Shown here: piece by piece, positions 21,184 through 30,457 of the stretch | How positions within the stretch are numbered: the stretch's first letter is position 1 | Layout: the number at the start of each line of letters is the position of its first letter | Assembly: GCA_963715045.1 (NCBI GenBank) | Contig: CAVQRC010000002.1 | Span: 1 to 64,000, forward strand | DNA: 64,000 bases | Origin: CAVQRC01 sp963715045 | GTDB lineage: Bacteria; Planctomycetota; Planctomycetia; Pirellulales; Lacipirellulaceae | Direction: 5' to 3' | Program-made: the position numbers and the translations under genes | Notes under the pieces: model-generated | Database searches by the model: none | What the model saw: only the letters and a program-made list of their open reading frames with translations | Told to the model about the DNA's origin: nothing

Positions 21184-24100
21184 CTAGCGTGATTCCGAAA
21201 GGTTCTCCGGTGGTGCCGCCGGCGTTTGCGTTGCGGCTTCGGACTCAAACGCGAATCGCTCGGTGCCATCGCTGCTGACGAACACCCGAAGTACGCGGTC
21301 GGCTCCGCCGGTAACGATCGTGTCGCCAGACTCGGTAGCCGCACACGTATGCAGATAGTCGGTACCCACGGTAAACGCGCGCGTTTGTTTGCCATCGTCC
21401 GTGTTATGAATTCGCACCGTCCGGTCGCCGGACGCCGACACGAGTTCACCGCCGATGCCGAGGTAGTCGACTCCGGTCAGTTCCTTGCCGCCACCGAGAA
21501 TCGTGCGAATCTGTGCGCCGGTGGCGAGATCCCAGATCTTGATCGTCTTGTCGCCGCTGCACGTGGCGAGCTGCAACCCGTTGGCCCGCCAGGCAACGTC
21601 GAGAACATGATGGCTGTGGCCTTCGAAGAGTCGCTCGAATTCGAAGCCCGGTACACGAAACACTTTCAGCATGCGATCTGCCGATCCGCTGGCGAGGTAC
21701 TTGCCGTCGCGCGAAAAAGCTACAGCGAGCACGGCGTCGGTATGTGGCTGGTCAATCTCGGCCTCGATGCGGTGCTCGTTGCGATTCCAGAGGACGAGTT
21801 GCCCGCTTCGCGAAGCCTGGCCACCTCCGATGGCGAGCCGACTGCCGTCGAAACTGAAGTCGAGGGCCAGGACGCGGTCCGTCAGCGGGCTCAGTGGATC
21901 TGTGGGGCTACCGATCGAGCCTTCGAGCCGCCAGGCCGGTTCGGTGCCCCAGACTTCGAGTTGCGGCGGCTCACCGCCTGCCCGGAGCGTGATGAAACGG
22001 TTGGTCGCGGCGAATTGTGCGGCGACGAGCGTCGCTCCCTGGTCCGTCCGAGTTTGCCATGCGTCGAGCGGCAATCCGCTTTGGCCGTCGAACAGCGATA
22101 CCTGACCGCTCGCAGTGGCGAACAAGAGGTGCGTGCCATCGGCGGAGAACTCCGCGGCGACGACGTCTGGCTGCCGGTTCGTCACTTCTTGCCAGGTTGC
22201 GAACTGCTGCTCGCACTCGGCACGAGTCTGGACCATTCCCTCGCGGTAGGCAGCGGCCCGGTCGACGACCTGCTGGGACGCCTCGATGGCGGCTTCGCCG
22301 CGACGCACAGCGAGTTGGGAATCGTCCCGGGCGGCGCGTGCCGTATCTTGGACCTTGCTGGCCTGGGCGACTTCCTTGGCGATGGCTTCAACTCTGGCAG
22401 CCGCCTGCTCGGATTCCTTCGCGGCCCCAGCGACGAGGCCTGCCGCCGTTGCCAACAGCGGCTGCTCCGCCGCGGGCGGTTCCTTGCCACCGGAATTCGC
22501 GAAAGATTCGGCAAACTCTCGAGCTGCCTGGAGCGTCTGCTCGGCCAGCGTTGTCAACTTGGCTGCCTTCGCGGCGGCGGCTACGGCCAATTCGTGCCGC
22601 GCGCGGACTTCTTTCGCGGCCGCGTCCTGTTCGGCAAACGTCGCGTCCGCCGCTGCGAGAGTCTGCAGGGCCTGCTGGTGCGTTTCCTGATCAGTGGTCA
22701 ACTGCTTGCGGGCGGCTTCCAGCGATTTGCTCGCAACGTCGACGTTACTCGTGGCGATCTCGATGTTCTGCTGCAAGTGGTCCCGCTGGTGAGCGCTGCG
22801 GAAATCGATCGGCTGCTCAAGCTGTGGCTGCTCAACGTCGACCACCCAATGCTTCGCCATCCCGTCGTTTCCGGCAGAAACGATACGCGTCCCGTCCGGG
22901 CTGACGGCGATCGCCTGAACCGTCATGCCATGAACCCATTCGTTTGTCTGCTGGCCCGTTTCGAGATCCCATCTGCGGACCGTACCGTCGATGCTGCCTG
23001 ACACGAATGTCGGCGATGCGCCCGGGATCCGCGCGATCACCGAAATCTCTCGCGTGTGCCCGCGAAACTCGAGGGCCGATTTCAGGGCGACGGGTTCCAC
23101 TTGCGAACTTGCGTGATCCGCCGGTAACGCGGCACTCGCCGGCATCGGCTGGCCAGCCTCGGTGCCGCCGCCGTCGCCGGCAGCGGTCGCACGCTCCAGT
23201 TTCCAAAGCCGCGCGACGCGATCTTCCGACGCGGTCACCAGCAGCTGATCCGATAAGATCACCGCGAGCCGCGGCGGAACCGCCAACTTCCAGACTGCAA
23301 GCGGCTCCCCGGCCGCCACGTTCCAGTCGCGAACGAAGCCATCCGCGGCAACCGAAACCAACCGGCTCCGGTCGTTGCTGAACTCCAGGGCAAGCACGCC
23401 AGCCCCCTGCGACGCCGGCAAGATTGGCAGCGACGTCTCGCCCGGCTGAACCTGCCGCAAGACGACGCCACCCGCGACGTCGCCGACCGCGAATGTGCCC
23501 GCGTCGGCAACCGCCAACACGCGGGGCGCGGCGCTGATCGGAAGTTCCACGACTGACGGTTCTCGAAGCCGCCGCCAGAGTTTGACCGTCCGATAGCCGC
23601 CCGAGGCGATCCACTCCCCCTCATTCCAGGTGGCGATCGCCCGGACGAGGTCGAGGTGCGCCGCAGCAGAGAATCCGTCGTGCGCTGCTCCGAGACGCGG
23701 ATCGACGAGGCGGGCGACGCGGCTGCCGCGAACCAGGTCGTAGACTTCGAGTGAATTGCCTCGCCCGCAAATCGCGAGGCGTCCCTGGTCAGTGATCGCC
23801 GTCGCCAGAATCGGCTGATAGTCTGCCGGCGGCGGTTGCCATGCGAAGGGAGTTTCGCCAGACGACTGGGAACCTGCATTCGCACCGAGTTCAATCCAGC
23901 GATGCAGCAGGCCGAGTTCGATCGGCGTGAGTGGCTTCGCACCGACATCATTTTCGTCGGGTGGCATGGTCGGTTCATCGAGATGAGCCGCGACGCGAAG
24001 CAGCTTCCCCTGGTTCGCATCGCCCGGCACGATCAACGGATCATCGGGATCGTAACTCAGCATCGTATCGGGCGATTCGAGGACCACCTCGGCGTCCGCC

Positions 24101-24366
24101 GTACTGGCGTTATGGCAAGCCAGACAACTCCGCTTCAGGAACGGAAGGATGTCACGGTGAAAGTCGGGGCGAACGCCAGTTTCCGGCGGCTGGATTTCGA
24201 TCCCCACGAGTTCGGCGGGCGATTCCTGTGCGGCCGCCGCCAGCGGCAGTGCCAGGCCATACCAGCAGCCGAGCAAGCCCAACCACCGCCAGCGAGGAAG
24301 GAGTCTCAGTTTCAGGGCGAATCCCGAAACTGGCTTCAGCGTTAGAATCTCAATACCGTGGGACAC
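21184..24366 (-). CDS. Cytochrome c / WD40 protein with coiled-coil insertion between propellers
   Basis: About 1060 residues, intact. The frame is open to an ATG at 24567, but that would overlap the creatininase gene. A GTG at 24366 places a signal peptide (WLGLLGCWYGLALPLAAAAQ) about 30 residues in and is preferred; the start stays uncertain. A PSCyt1-type haem motif (CLACH) follows, with PDTMLSYDPDDPLIVPGD. WD40 blades then run to about residue 500 (VSGSIDGTVRRWDLETGQ). An Ala/Glu-rich coiled coil of roughly 200 residues comes next, then more WD40 blades to the end (LASGSADRMLKVFRVPG, LATCSGDKTIKIWDLATG). It is probably periplasmic and membrane- or wall-associated. Neighbours are the sulfatase downstream and creatininase upstream. 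Confidence 0.82.
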   Translation of the reverse strand: MSHGIEILTLKPVSGFALKLRLLPRWRWLGLLGCWYGLALPLAAAAQESPAELVGIEIQPPETGVRPDFHRDILPFLKRSCLACHNASTADAEVVLESPDTMLSYDPDDPLIVPGDANQGKLLRVAAHLDEPTMPPDENDVGAKPLTPIELGLLHRWIELGANAGSQSSGETPFAWQPPPADYQPILATAITDQGRLAICGRGNSLEVYDLVRGSRVARLVDPRLGAAHDGFSAAAHLDLVRAIATWNEGEWIASGGYRTVKLWRRLREPSVVELPISAAPRVLAVADAGTFAVGDVAGGVVLRQVQPGETSLPILPASQGAGVLALEFSNDRSRLVSVAADGFVRDWNVAAGEPLAVWKLAVPPRLAVILSDQLLVTASEDRVARLWKLERATAAGDGGGTEAGQPMPASAALPADHASSQVEPVALKSALEFRGHTREISVIARIPGASPTFVSGSIDGTVRRWDLETGQQTNEWVHGMTVQAIAVSPDGTRIVSAGNDGMAKHWVVDVEQPQLEQPIDFRSAHQRDHLQQNIEIATSNVDVASKSLEAARKQLTTDQETHQQALQTLAAADATFAEQDAAAKEVRARHELAVAAAAKAAKLTTLAEQTLQAAREFAESFANSGGKEPPAAEQPLLATAAGLVAGAAKESEQAAARVEAIAKEVAQASKVQDTARAARDDSQLAVRRGEAAIEASQQVVDRAAAYREGMVQTRAECEQQFATWQEVTNRQPDVVAAEFSADGTHLLFATASGQVSLFDGQSGLPLDAWQTRTDQGATLVAAQFAATNRFITLRAGGEPPQLEVWGTEPAWRLEGSIGSPTDPLSPLTDRVLALDFSFDGSRLAIGGGQASRSGQLVLWNRNEHRIEAEIDQPHTDAVLAVAFSRDGKYLASGSADRMLKVFRVPGFEFERLFEGHSHHVLDVAWRANGLQLATCSGDKTIKIWDLATGAQIRTILGGGKELTGVDYLGIGGELVSASGDRTVRIHNTDDGKQTRAFTVGTDYLHTCAATESGDTIVTGGADRVLRVFVSSDGTERFAFESEAATQTPAAPPENLSESR

Positions 24367-24512
24367 GTTGAACGAAGTATGGGGATGAGTTTTCAGTGCG
24401 ACACTCTTCAATCTGGTAATCCACAAGTCGACGGTTACGATCCCGTTGTACTCGCACCAGTTGCGAATCACCAGCTTGATAGTGGCGGGCGGAAACGCGA
24501 CCCGCTTGCTTA

Positions 24513-25439
24513 TCACGGCTTTGGGCGGTTGCGATTGGCGGCCTCGTCGATCGAAGCCTGCCCCCATGGAAGCGGAATCGTCGGCGTACGCTGGTGCCGA
24601 TCTTTACGTTCATCTTTGGGACGGGCCTGAAACCAGGTGACGAGGCGAACGAGCTGGGCGACCGCTTCCTCAAAGGCCTGCTGCCCCTTCTTCTCGCTGG
24701 CCAGTTCCGCTTCGCCGAGCACACCCGTCTCGCTATAGCTACTGGTCCACGACACGACGGTCGCCGGTCCCTGCGCGAAGAGATCGACGTATTGAAAGGG
24801 ACTCTGTTCCTCATTGAATGAGATTACGTCGCTCTTAATCTTGTCGTGACGGACATCTTCGTTGGCGAGATGCATATAGAGCGACGTTTCGAGCTCGCCG
24901 GCATGAGCACAGCCACCTGGATACTTGCTTTCCCGCCAGCGGGGCAGGAAGTCCTTGTCGACGGTGAGTAATTGCCACCATGCGGTCGCGACGCATTCGG
25001 CGTCGGTCTCGAGATTCGTACGGCGAGCGACCAGGTCGAGATTGGGCATATTCGACCCGTGACCGTTGAGCAGGATAATCTTCTTGAAGCCGTGGTAGGC
25101 GAGTGACTTCGTGATATCGAGCACGTAATGCATGAAGTGCTCGTAGTGGCTGTTGATCGTGCCCGGAAAGTCCATGACGTGGCCCGTGTATCCGTAGGCG
25201 ACCACGGGCAGGACGAGCAGTTTGTCGGGAACCAGGCGACCTGCCCCCGCCGCGATGCCAGTCGGACAGATCAAATCGACGTCGACCGGCAGATGGTGGC
25301 CGTGCTGTTCGACGGCCCCGCAGGGGACGACGCAGACCTGCCCTGCCTGGGCCGCCTCGTCGAGCTCGGGCCAGGTGAGTTTCTCGTAGCGGTACTCGGT
25401 AGCGACGCGGGAAGGCATCGGTGGTGCTCCGCTTTGCAT
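24513..25439 (-). CDS. Creatininase family metal-dependent amidohydrolase
   Basis: 308 residues. Metal-binding motifs of the family are present: EQHGHHLPVDVD, LNGHGSN and HAGELETS. The family includes creatininase, the riboflavin-pathway FAPy deformylase and lactone/amide hydrolases acting on cytosolic ring amides. Two start codons, at 25439 and seven codons later, are both possible. There is no signal peptide. The gene is divergent from the enolase-superfamily gene and co-directional with the cytochrome-WD40 and sulfatase genes. Confidence 0.88.
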   Translation of the reverse strand: MQSGAPPMPSRVATEYRYEKLTWPELDEAAQAGQVCVVPCGAVEQHGHHLPVDVDLICPTGIAAGAGRLVPDKLLVLPVVAYGYTGHVMDFPGTINSHYEHFMHYVLDITKSLAYHGFKKIILLNGHGSNMPNLDLVARRTNLETDAECVATAWWQLLTVDKDFLPRWRESKYPGGCAHAGELETSLYMHLANEDVRHDKIKSDVISFNEEQSPFQYVDLFAQGPATVVSWTSSYSETGVLGEAELASEKKGQQAFEEAVAQLVRLVTWFQARPKDERKDRHQRTPTIPLPWGQASIDEAANRNRPKP

Positions 25440-25730
25440 TAGATCGCCAAGTCGTCAGCCAGTTTCGTGGTGCTCAACATACGGTCCTGGTGAACTGGCG
25501 TGAAGCAGCTCCCAGGTAAGCGGATTCTCTCGGTCGCCGGCAAGCGTTTTCGTCGCCATGCCTGGCCAAGTGCCCGGCCCAGGAGGCATCCGGGCTGGTT
25601 CCAACCGTCTTGCCTGCGGCCGGTTCGGCTGCCATCCTGACGGTCAGTGAGGCGGAGATCCCCGGCCGAAAGCGACTCGAGATTGAGCACGGTCACCCGA
25701 TTCACGCCATCATCGCGTGGCGATCCGAAC

Positions 25731-26852
25731 ATGAAGATCACCGAAGTCATTTGCCAGATTCTGCGTGTTCCAACGGTCGAGGCCAAAACGGCCAGCAGCC
25801 AGGACTCGGTGCTGGTCCGCGTCCGCACCGATGACGGCCGGGAGGGGATTGGCGAAGCCGACTCGTCGCCGGAAGTCGTCAAGGCAATCATCGATGCCCC
25901 GTTCAGCCACAACATCGCGTGCGGATTGCGACAGATCGTGCTCGGCGAAAACCCGCTCGAGACCGAGCGACTGTGGCAGAAAATGCTGCGGGGCACGCAG
26001 TATTTCGGCGGCACTTCGGTCACCATCACGGCCATGGCCGCGATCGACATGGCGCTCTGGGACCTCAAGGGCAAGACGTTCGGCGTGCCCATTCATCAAC
26101 TGCTGGGAGGGAAGCAGCACGACGAGATTCAGGCGTATGCCTCGATCCTGTTCGGCCGCGACGGTGCCGAGACGGCCGACATTGGTCGCCGCTGGGTCGA
26201 GTCCGGGTACCAGGCCGTCAAATTCGGTTGGGAGCCGATGGGGGAGTCGGAGCAGAAAGACCTGGACCTGGTTCGCGGCGGTCGTGAAGGTCTTGGCGAA
26301 CACCACACCTTGCTCATCGACGCCGGTTGCGTGTGGGATGCCCGCACGGCACTTCGCCGCGCCGAGGCGTTCGCCGACTACCACATCGGGTGGCTCGAGG
26401 AACCCTTGCGACCGAACGACGTCGACGGCTACGCGTGGCTTCGCGACCGCGCACCGCTACCCATCGCGGCCGGGGAAAACGAATGCGGCCGTCACAGCTT
26501 CCGCCCGTTCATCGATCGTCACGCCCTCGACGTCTACCAGGTCGACCTCGCTCGTAATGGATTCACCGATGCCGCATACATCCGCGGTCGGGTCGAGGAG
26601 ATCGGAGCCCGGCTGTGCAATCATTGCTACACGACTCCGATTACCGTCGCGGCCAGCCTGCACTGGCTCTGCACGTGCCGTGACGCATTCCTGTTCGAAG
26701 ACTGTGTCGAGGATTCGCCGTTGCGTCACGAACTCACCGCAGAGAAGGTCCAGGCCGTCGAGGGACGAATCCGCGTACCCGACGGGCCGGGGCTCGGCGT
26801 GACGCTCAACGAGGATTTTGTGAAAGAGTTTCTCGTTGCCGAGTCGCGATGA
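25731..26852 (+). CDS. Enolase-superfamily enzyme (mandelate racemase/muconate lactonizing type; possible sugar-acid dehydratase)
   Basis: 373 residues from the ATG at 25731. The N-terminal capping domain (DGREGIGEADSSPEVV) precedes the barrel. Catalytic features include Lys in AVKFGW and the metal ligands Asp in LLIDAGC, Glu in GWLEEPL and Glu in AAGENE. A His in LCNHCYTTP probably completes the general base pair on the seventh strand. The presence of that His fits the mandelate-racemase subgroup, which contains many acid-sugar dehydratases. An SMP-30-type lactonase follows in the same direction, which supports a sugar-acid pathway. The precise substrate is unknown. Confidence 0.87.
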   Translation: MKITEVICQILRVPTVEAKTASSQDSVLVRVRTDDGREGIGEADSSPEVVKAIIDAPFSHNIACGLRQIVLGENPLETERLWQKMLRGTQYFGGTSVTITAMAAIDMALWDLKGKTFGVPIHQLLGGKQHDEIQAYASILFGRDGAETADIGRRWVESGYQAVKFGWEPMGESEQKDLDLVRGGREGLGEHHTLLIDAGCVWDARTALRRAEAFADYHIGWLEEPLRPNDVDGYAWLRDRAPLPIAAGENECGRHSFRPFIDRHALDVYQVDLARNGFTDAAYIRGRVEEIGARLCNHCYTTPITVAASLHWLCTCRDAFLFEDCVEDSPLRHELTAEKVQAVEGRIRVPDGPGLGVTLNEDFVKEFLVAESR

Positions 26853-26863
26853 GGGTGGGTGCG

Positions 26864-26940
26864 GTTTGTGGGTTTGTAGGTTTGTGGGTTCGTGGGTTCG
26901 TAGGTTTGTGGGTTTGTAGGTTTGTGGGTTGGTGGGTTTG
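26864..26940. repeat. 8-bp tandem repeat, about 9.6 copies
   Basis: The unit is GTTTGTGG with variants GTTTGTAG, GTTCGTGG and GTTGGTGG. It occupies the gap between the enolase-superfamily stop and the SMP-30 gene, ending 40 bases before that ATG. The unit is not a multiple of three and the tract is outside any real gene. Confidence 0.95.
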
Positions 26941-26980
26941 ACTGAACGCCATCCCGGGCACGGCAGAAGGAGTGGAGACA

Positions 26981-27931
26981 ATGCTCTCGAGAATCGCTTT
27001 GATGGTCTGGTTGCTGATGGTTACCGACGTTCCTTCCGTCTTCGCGACCGACCTGCCAGATCCGGCGACGGTCGAAACGGTGGAACTGCTCACCGTGCCC
27101 GAGTATTGCGAAGGCGTCGTCTTCGACCATGACGGGAACGGCTACATCTCGCACGGCAAGGCGATCACGAGGTTCCGCCTCGACGGATCGCACGAAATCT
27201 GGGCCGAGACCGGGGCTCCCAACGGCCACAAGATCCTCGCCGACGGGACGCATCTGGTCTGCGACGCGAGTCGTCCCGCCGTGCTGCATCTGTCGGCAGA
27301 CGGCAGCCTTCTCCCGCCCGCTTCCGAATCGTGCGATGGAGAGCCCTTACTGGGTCCCAATGACCTGTCGCTCGACACGGCCCACGCAGGCTTCTACTTC
27401 ACGGACCCCGGCAGCAGCAATCTGGAGAATCCGGTCGGTGTGGTCCGGTATGTCGATCGCAACGGAGTCACTCACGCCCTGGACAGTGGGCTGGCCTTCC
27501 CCAACGGAATCGTGCTCCGCCCCGACGGCAAGTCATTGCTGGTGGCCGAAAGCCAACAGAACCGCGTCCTCGTGTATGACGTCGTTGCTCCTGGAAAGCT
27601 GGGAAATCGCCGCGTGTTCGCCGAGTTGCCTGTCAAGGACACGGAGCGTGGCCAGATTGATAATCAGCCGGATGGGATGTGCCTCGACGCGGAAGGAAAC
27701 CTCTACGTCGCGCACTACGGGATGCAGCAGGTGCAGGTGCTCGATCGCACGGGTAAATTGATCGCCCGCTACAACGGCGGCAATCTGACCACGAGCAATG
27801 TCGCTTTCGGCGGCCATCGGATGAACCAACTGTTCATCACCGGTGCCTTGAAATCGGGCCGCGGCGGCTTGTTCCGGATCGATCTGGGCGTCCCGGGCCT
27901 GGTGATTCTCCCGCCGCGACCGACGCCTTAG
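26981..27931 (+). CDS. Secreted SMP-30/gluconolactonase-like protein
   Basis: 316 residues from the ATG at 26981, which has AAGGAG about eight bases upstream. The N-terminal hydrophobic leader (ALMVWLLMVTDVPSVFA) suggests export. The six-bladed propeller shows the family's metal and substrate residues: Glu in YCEGVVFDHDG, Asn in GPNDLSLD, Asn in FPNGIVL and Asp in NQPDGMCLD. Members hydrolyse aldonolactones with a divalent metal. Together with the enolase-superfamily dehydratase this gives two consecutive steps of a sugar oxidation pathway, though this enzyme appears periplasmic and the other cytosolic. Confidence 0.85.
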   Translation: MLSRIALMVWLLMVTDVPSVFATDLPDPATVETVELLTVPEYCEGVVFDHDGNGYISHGKAITRFRLDGSHEIWAETGAPNGHKILADGTHLVCDASRPAVLHLSADGSLLPPASESCDGEPLLGPNDLSLDTAHAGFYFTDPGSSNLENPVGVVRYVDRNGVTHALDSGLAFPNGIVLRPDGKSLLVAESQQNRVLVYDVVAPGKLGNRRVFAELPVKDTERGQIDNQPDGMCLDAEGNLYVAHYGMQQVQVLDRTGKLIARYNGGNLTTSNVAFGGHRMNQLFITGALKSGRGGLFRIDLGVPGLVILPPRPTP

Positions 27932-27932
27932 G

Positions 27933-27953
27933 AAAAGACCCCTGGGGTCTTTA
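27933..27953. terminator. Short palindrome, terminator of the SMP-30 gene
   Basis: AAAAGACCCC/TGGGGTCTTT forms a near-perfect hairpin starting two bases after the stop codon, with a short T run. Its core AGACCCC-GGGGTCT recurs in the longer palindrome 30 bases on. Confidence 0.6.
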
Positions 27954-27979
27954 TGGAAGACTGGGTGAGATGACATCTT

Positions 27980-28026
27980 GCCCATCCCCCCAAAAAGACC
28001 CCAGGGGTCTTTTTGGGGGGATGGGC
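27980..28026. terminator. 47-nt perfect palindrome, likely bidirectional terminator
   Basis: Two 23-base arms around a single A are exact reverse complements (27980-28002 and 28004-28026). A/T runs inside the stem (AAAAAGACCCC and GGGGTCTTTTT) give a T tract on both strands. It sits between two convergent genes, ending seven bases before the DHDPS-family stop, the expected place for a shared terminator. Confidence 0.75.
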
Positions 28027-28032
28027 GGGTCT

Positions 28033-28945
28033 TCAGTGCTCGAGTGCGGCCTGCAGAAGTTCAAAAAGCCGATCGACTTCGCGGCGTGTCTCTTCGTCGA
28101 GCTGCCAGGCCACTGGTGTTCGACACCGCGCCGAGGTAAAGATACCCCGCCGCACCAGCAGGTACTTTTCAATCGACAGGAAACCGTCGAGGCCTGCCTG
28201 TAACTGCAGGGCGACCATCGCACAGATCGGCAAGTAGACGCGATACGCGGCCTCGTCATCACCGGCCCGAAGTGCGCGCCAGAGGGCCACGATTCCATCG
28301 AGCAGATCCATTCCGGGAATCGTACCGACGATTCCCCGGCGAAAGCTGTCGACGAGGTAGATCCCGCCTGATCCTTCGAACACGCGCGCCTTCGCCCGCG
28401 GTCGCCTCTCGTAGCAGCGACAGGTTAGGACCGACCGGATTGGCTTCGGGCTTGAAGAGTATTTTTTCCGGTCCGTACCGTTCGATCAGCGTCACGCAGG
28501 CAGACAGCGGAATCGCCCGGCCTACATAAGCCGAGGCGTCCTGCACGATCAGCGGGAGCGGTACGGCATCGGCGAGCGCGGCAAAGTACTGAACGAGCTG
28601 TGGTTCGGGCAACGCCGCCGAGGTCGGCGGAATGGCCATGATCGCATGGCAACCGGCCTGTTCGGCCTCGCACGCGAGCCGCACCGCCTGGCGGGTGCTC
28701 TCCGCCCCCACGCTGGCCACGATCAGGCCCCGGCCGGCAACCAGCGGCACAAGCTGCCGTGTGAGCTCTTTCCGCTCATCAGGAGTGAGACGGATGAGTT
28801 CCGAGACCATTCCCGTCGCGACCCCGTCGGCACCCTGCTCGAACGCCCAGTCGAGTTCCCGTGCGAGCGTCGCGTAGTCAACGCAATCGTGCTCATCGAA
28901 AGGCATATGGACGACAGGTAGTACACCCGCGATCGTGTTGCTCAT
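28033..28945 (-). CDS. DHDPS/NAL-family aldolase or dehydratase, one frameshift
   Basis: About 304 residues after joining two frames. The barrel begins MSNTIAGVLPVVHMPF with the conserved loop and continues to GMVSELIRLTPDERKEL. The Schiff-base Lys is probably that in ILFKPEA, preceded by the conserved Tyr region DASAYVG. The break lies near 28385; the remaining 115 residues (GGIYLVDSFRRGIVGTIPGM) continue in the next frame to 28033. The gene is 3n+1, so one base is in excess. Family members cleave or dehydrate 2-keto sugar acids (KDG, KdgD, NanA) or form dihydrodipicolinate. The MFS sugar-acid transporter upstream favours a catabolic role. Confidence 0.82.
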
Positions 28946-28984
28946 CGTTTGCAGTTCCCGTTTTGCGGAAGCACCGCGGATCGA

Positions 28985-30358
28985 TCAAGTGTGGCCGCTG
29001 GTGTGGATCTCGACAGTTCCGTCAATCTGCTCGTTGGGATCGACAAGTATCCAGAAAGCCGCACCCGCGAAATAAATCAAGGCAAACAGAATCAACACCT
29101 GATCCCAATTGTCGGAGTACTCGAAAATGTATCCGACGTAGACGGGCGTTCCAGCGGCAGCAAAATTTCCTGCCATGTTCATCACGGCGAATACTTGTGG
29201 CACATACCTGCCCCCGATGTCCATCGTCGCAGCGATCGCTCCAACACCTCCCAGCGATGCCATCATGGCGCCGAGGCAAATCAGCACCATAGACCATCTG
29301 AGCGAATCAGCCAGATAGGCGGCCCAGATGAAGATTCCGCTCAAGAACAGGAAGAGCGCACCGATGCCCGAACGGCTGAGCCGCAAACTGCCTGTTCGCC
29401 TCCAGACCCAATCGGTCAGCACGCCGCCGACCAGTGCGCCGACGATCGTGGCCACGAGCACGGCGGCCTGCAAGTCGCCGGAGGTCGCCTTGGATACGCC
29501 TCGTGTCCGCTGCAGGAAGGTGGGGAACCAACTCGCAAAGAACATGTAACCGGCGGCGCGAAAGACCTGCTGGCCGCACAGCATCCACATCGCCCGATTG
29601 CCGGCGAGGGCCCGCCAGGGTGTCGGATCGGGCCGCCTGGCCGCATCGCTGCATTCTTCCGGATCGACATCTTGTGTTCCGCGAATGAGGTCGAGTTCCT
29701 CACGATTGACTCGTTCGTCACGGGCCGGATCGTCGCGGAACGTCGCGTAAAAACTCACCGCCCAGGCGATTCCCGGGACAGCGTAGCAGAGAAAGATCCA
29801 CCGCCATTCGATCAGACCAAGCAAATGTCCGGTAAGACTCGCCGCGACGACCGCACCGAGTTGCATCCCGAGCGTGAGCACGGCGCAAGCGGTCGTTCGT
29901 TGACCGACCGGGATCCAACTGGCGATGGTGCCTGTGGAAGCGGGGAAAATACCCGCCTGGGCCACCCCATTGGCCAATTGCGCGACCAGCAGCACGATGA
30001 AGCCGGCCGCGGCCGCCGGTGCCATTCCGATCGCTGCCGTCGCGAGCGACCACACCATTGCGAAGACGCCCAGTGCCAATCGCGATCCCCACCGGTGACT
30101 CAGCACGCCCGACGGAATCGAACAGACCGCATAGGTCCAGAAGAACATTCCCATGAACCAGCCCGACTGGCTCAGCGACAAGCCCAGGTCGGCCCGGATA
30201 CTGCTTTCCGCGACGCCCACCGCGTTGCGGCAGAGATACGCAATCGCCGCGGCGGAGACCAGCCAGGCAAGAACGCGAAAGCGGATTCGAGTGGGGCGAT
30301 TCCGTTGCAGGTCAGTGTCGGCAACGCCGCGTTCCATCTCGCACCATTCTCGGTTCAA
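28985..30358 (-). CDS. MFS transporter (anion:cation symporter / hexuronate type)
   Basis: 457 residues with about 12 membrane spans. The segment FMGMFFWTYAVCSIPSGVLSHRWGSR holds the loop 2-3 motif, and GIFPASTGTIASWIP is typical of the ACS family, which includes hexuronate, glucarate and phthalate carriers. A nine-residue N-terminal extension is possible, as a second ATG lies at 30334. The gene is 39 bases upstream of the DHDPS-family gene on the same strand, so the two probably form a unit for uptake and cleavage of an organic or sugar acid. Confidence 0.88.
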   Translation of the reverse strand: MNREWCEMERGVADTDLQRNRPTRIRFRVLAWLVSAAAIAYLCRNAVGVAESSIRADLGLSLSQSGWFMGMFFWTYAVCSIPSGVLSHRWGSRLALGVFAMVWSLATAAIGMAPAAAAGFIVLLVAQLANGVAQAGIFPASTGTIASWIPVGQRTTACAVLTLGMQLGAVVAASLTGHLLGLIEWRWIFLCYAVPGIAWAVSFYATFRDDPARDERVNREELDLIRGTQDVDPEECSDAARRPDPTPWRALAGNRAMWMLCGQQVFRAAGYMFFASWFPTFLQRTRGVSKATSGDLQAAVLVATIVGALVGGVLTDWVWRRTGSLRLSRSGIGALFLFLSGIFIWAAYLADSLRWSMVLICLGAMMASLGGVGAIAATMDIGGRYVPQVFAVMNMAGNFAAAGTPVYVGYIFEYSDNWDQVLILFALIYFAGAAFWILVDPNEQIDGTVEIHTSGHT

Positions 30359-30457
30359 ACTTGGACTGGCGTGGTTGCCGGGTCAGGGCTTTACCGCGGC
30401 TTAGCTTTCTGCGGTACCGCTTGTGTGTGGCCCGGCCCCTGCCACGGAGTGTCAGGA

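Noticed and set aside
21226..23001. 591-codon open frame opposite the WD40 gene
   Set aside because: Antisense shadow with no recognisable domain.
26864..26940. Tandem repeat considered as a CRISPR or protein repeat
   Set aside because: No spacers between units, 8-base period, and no real gene reads through it.
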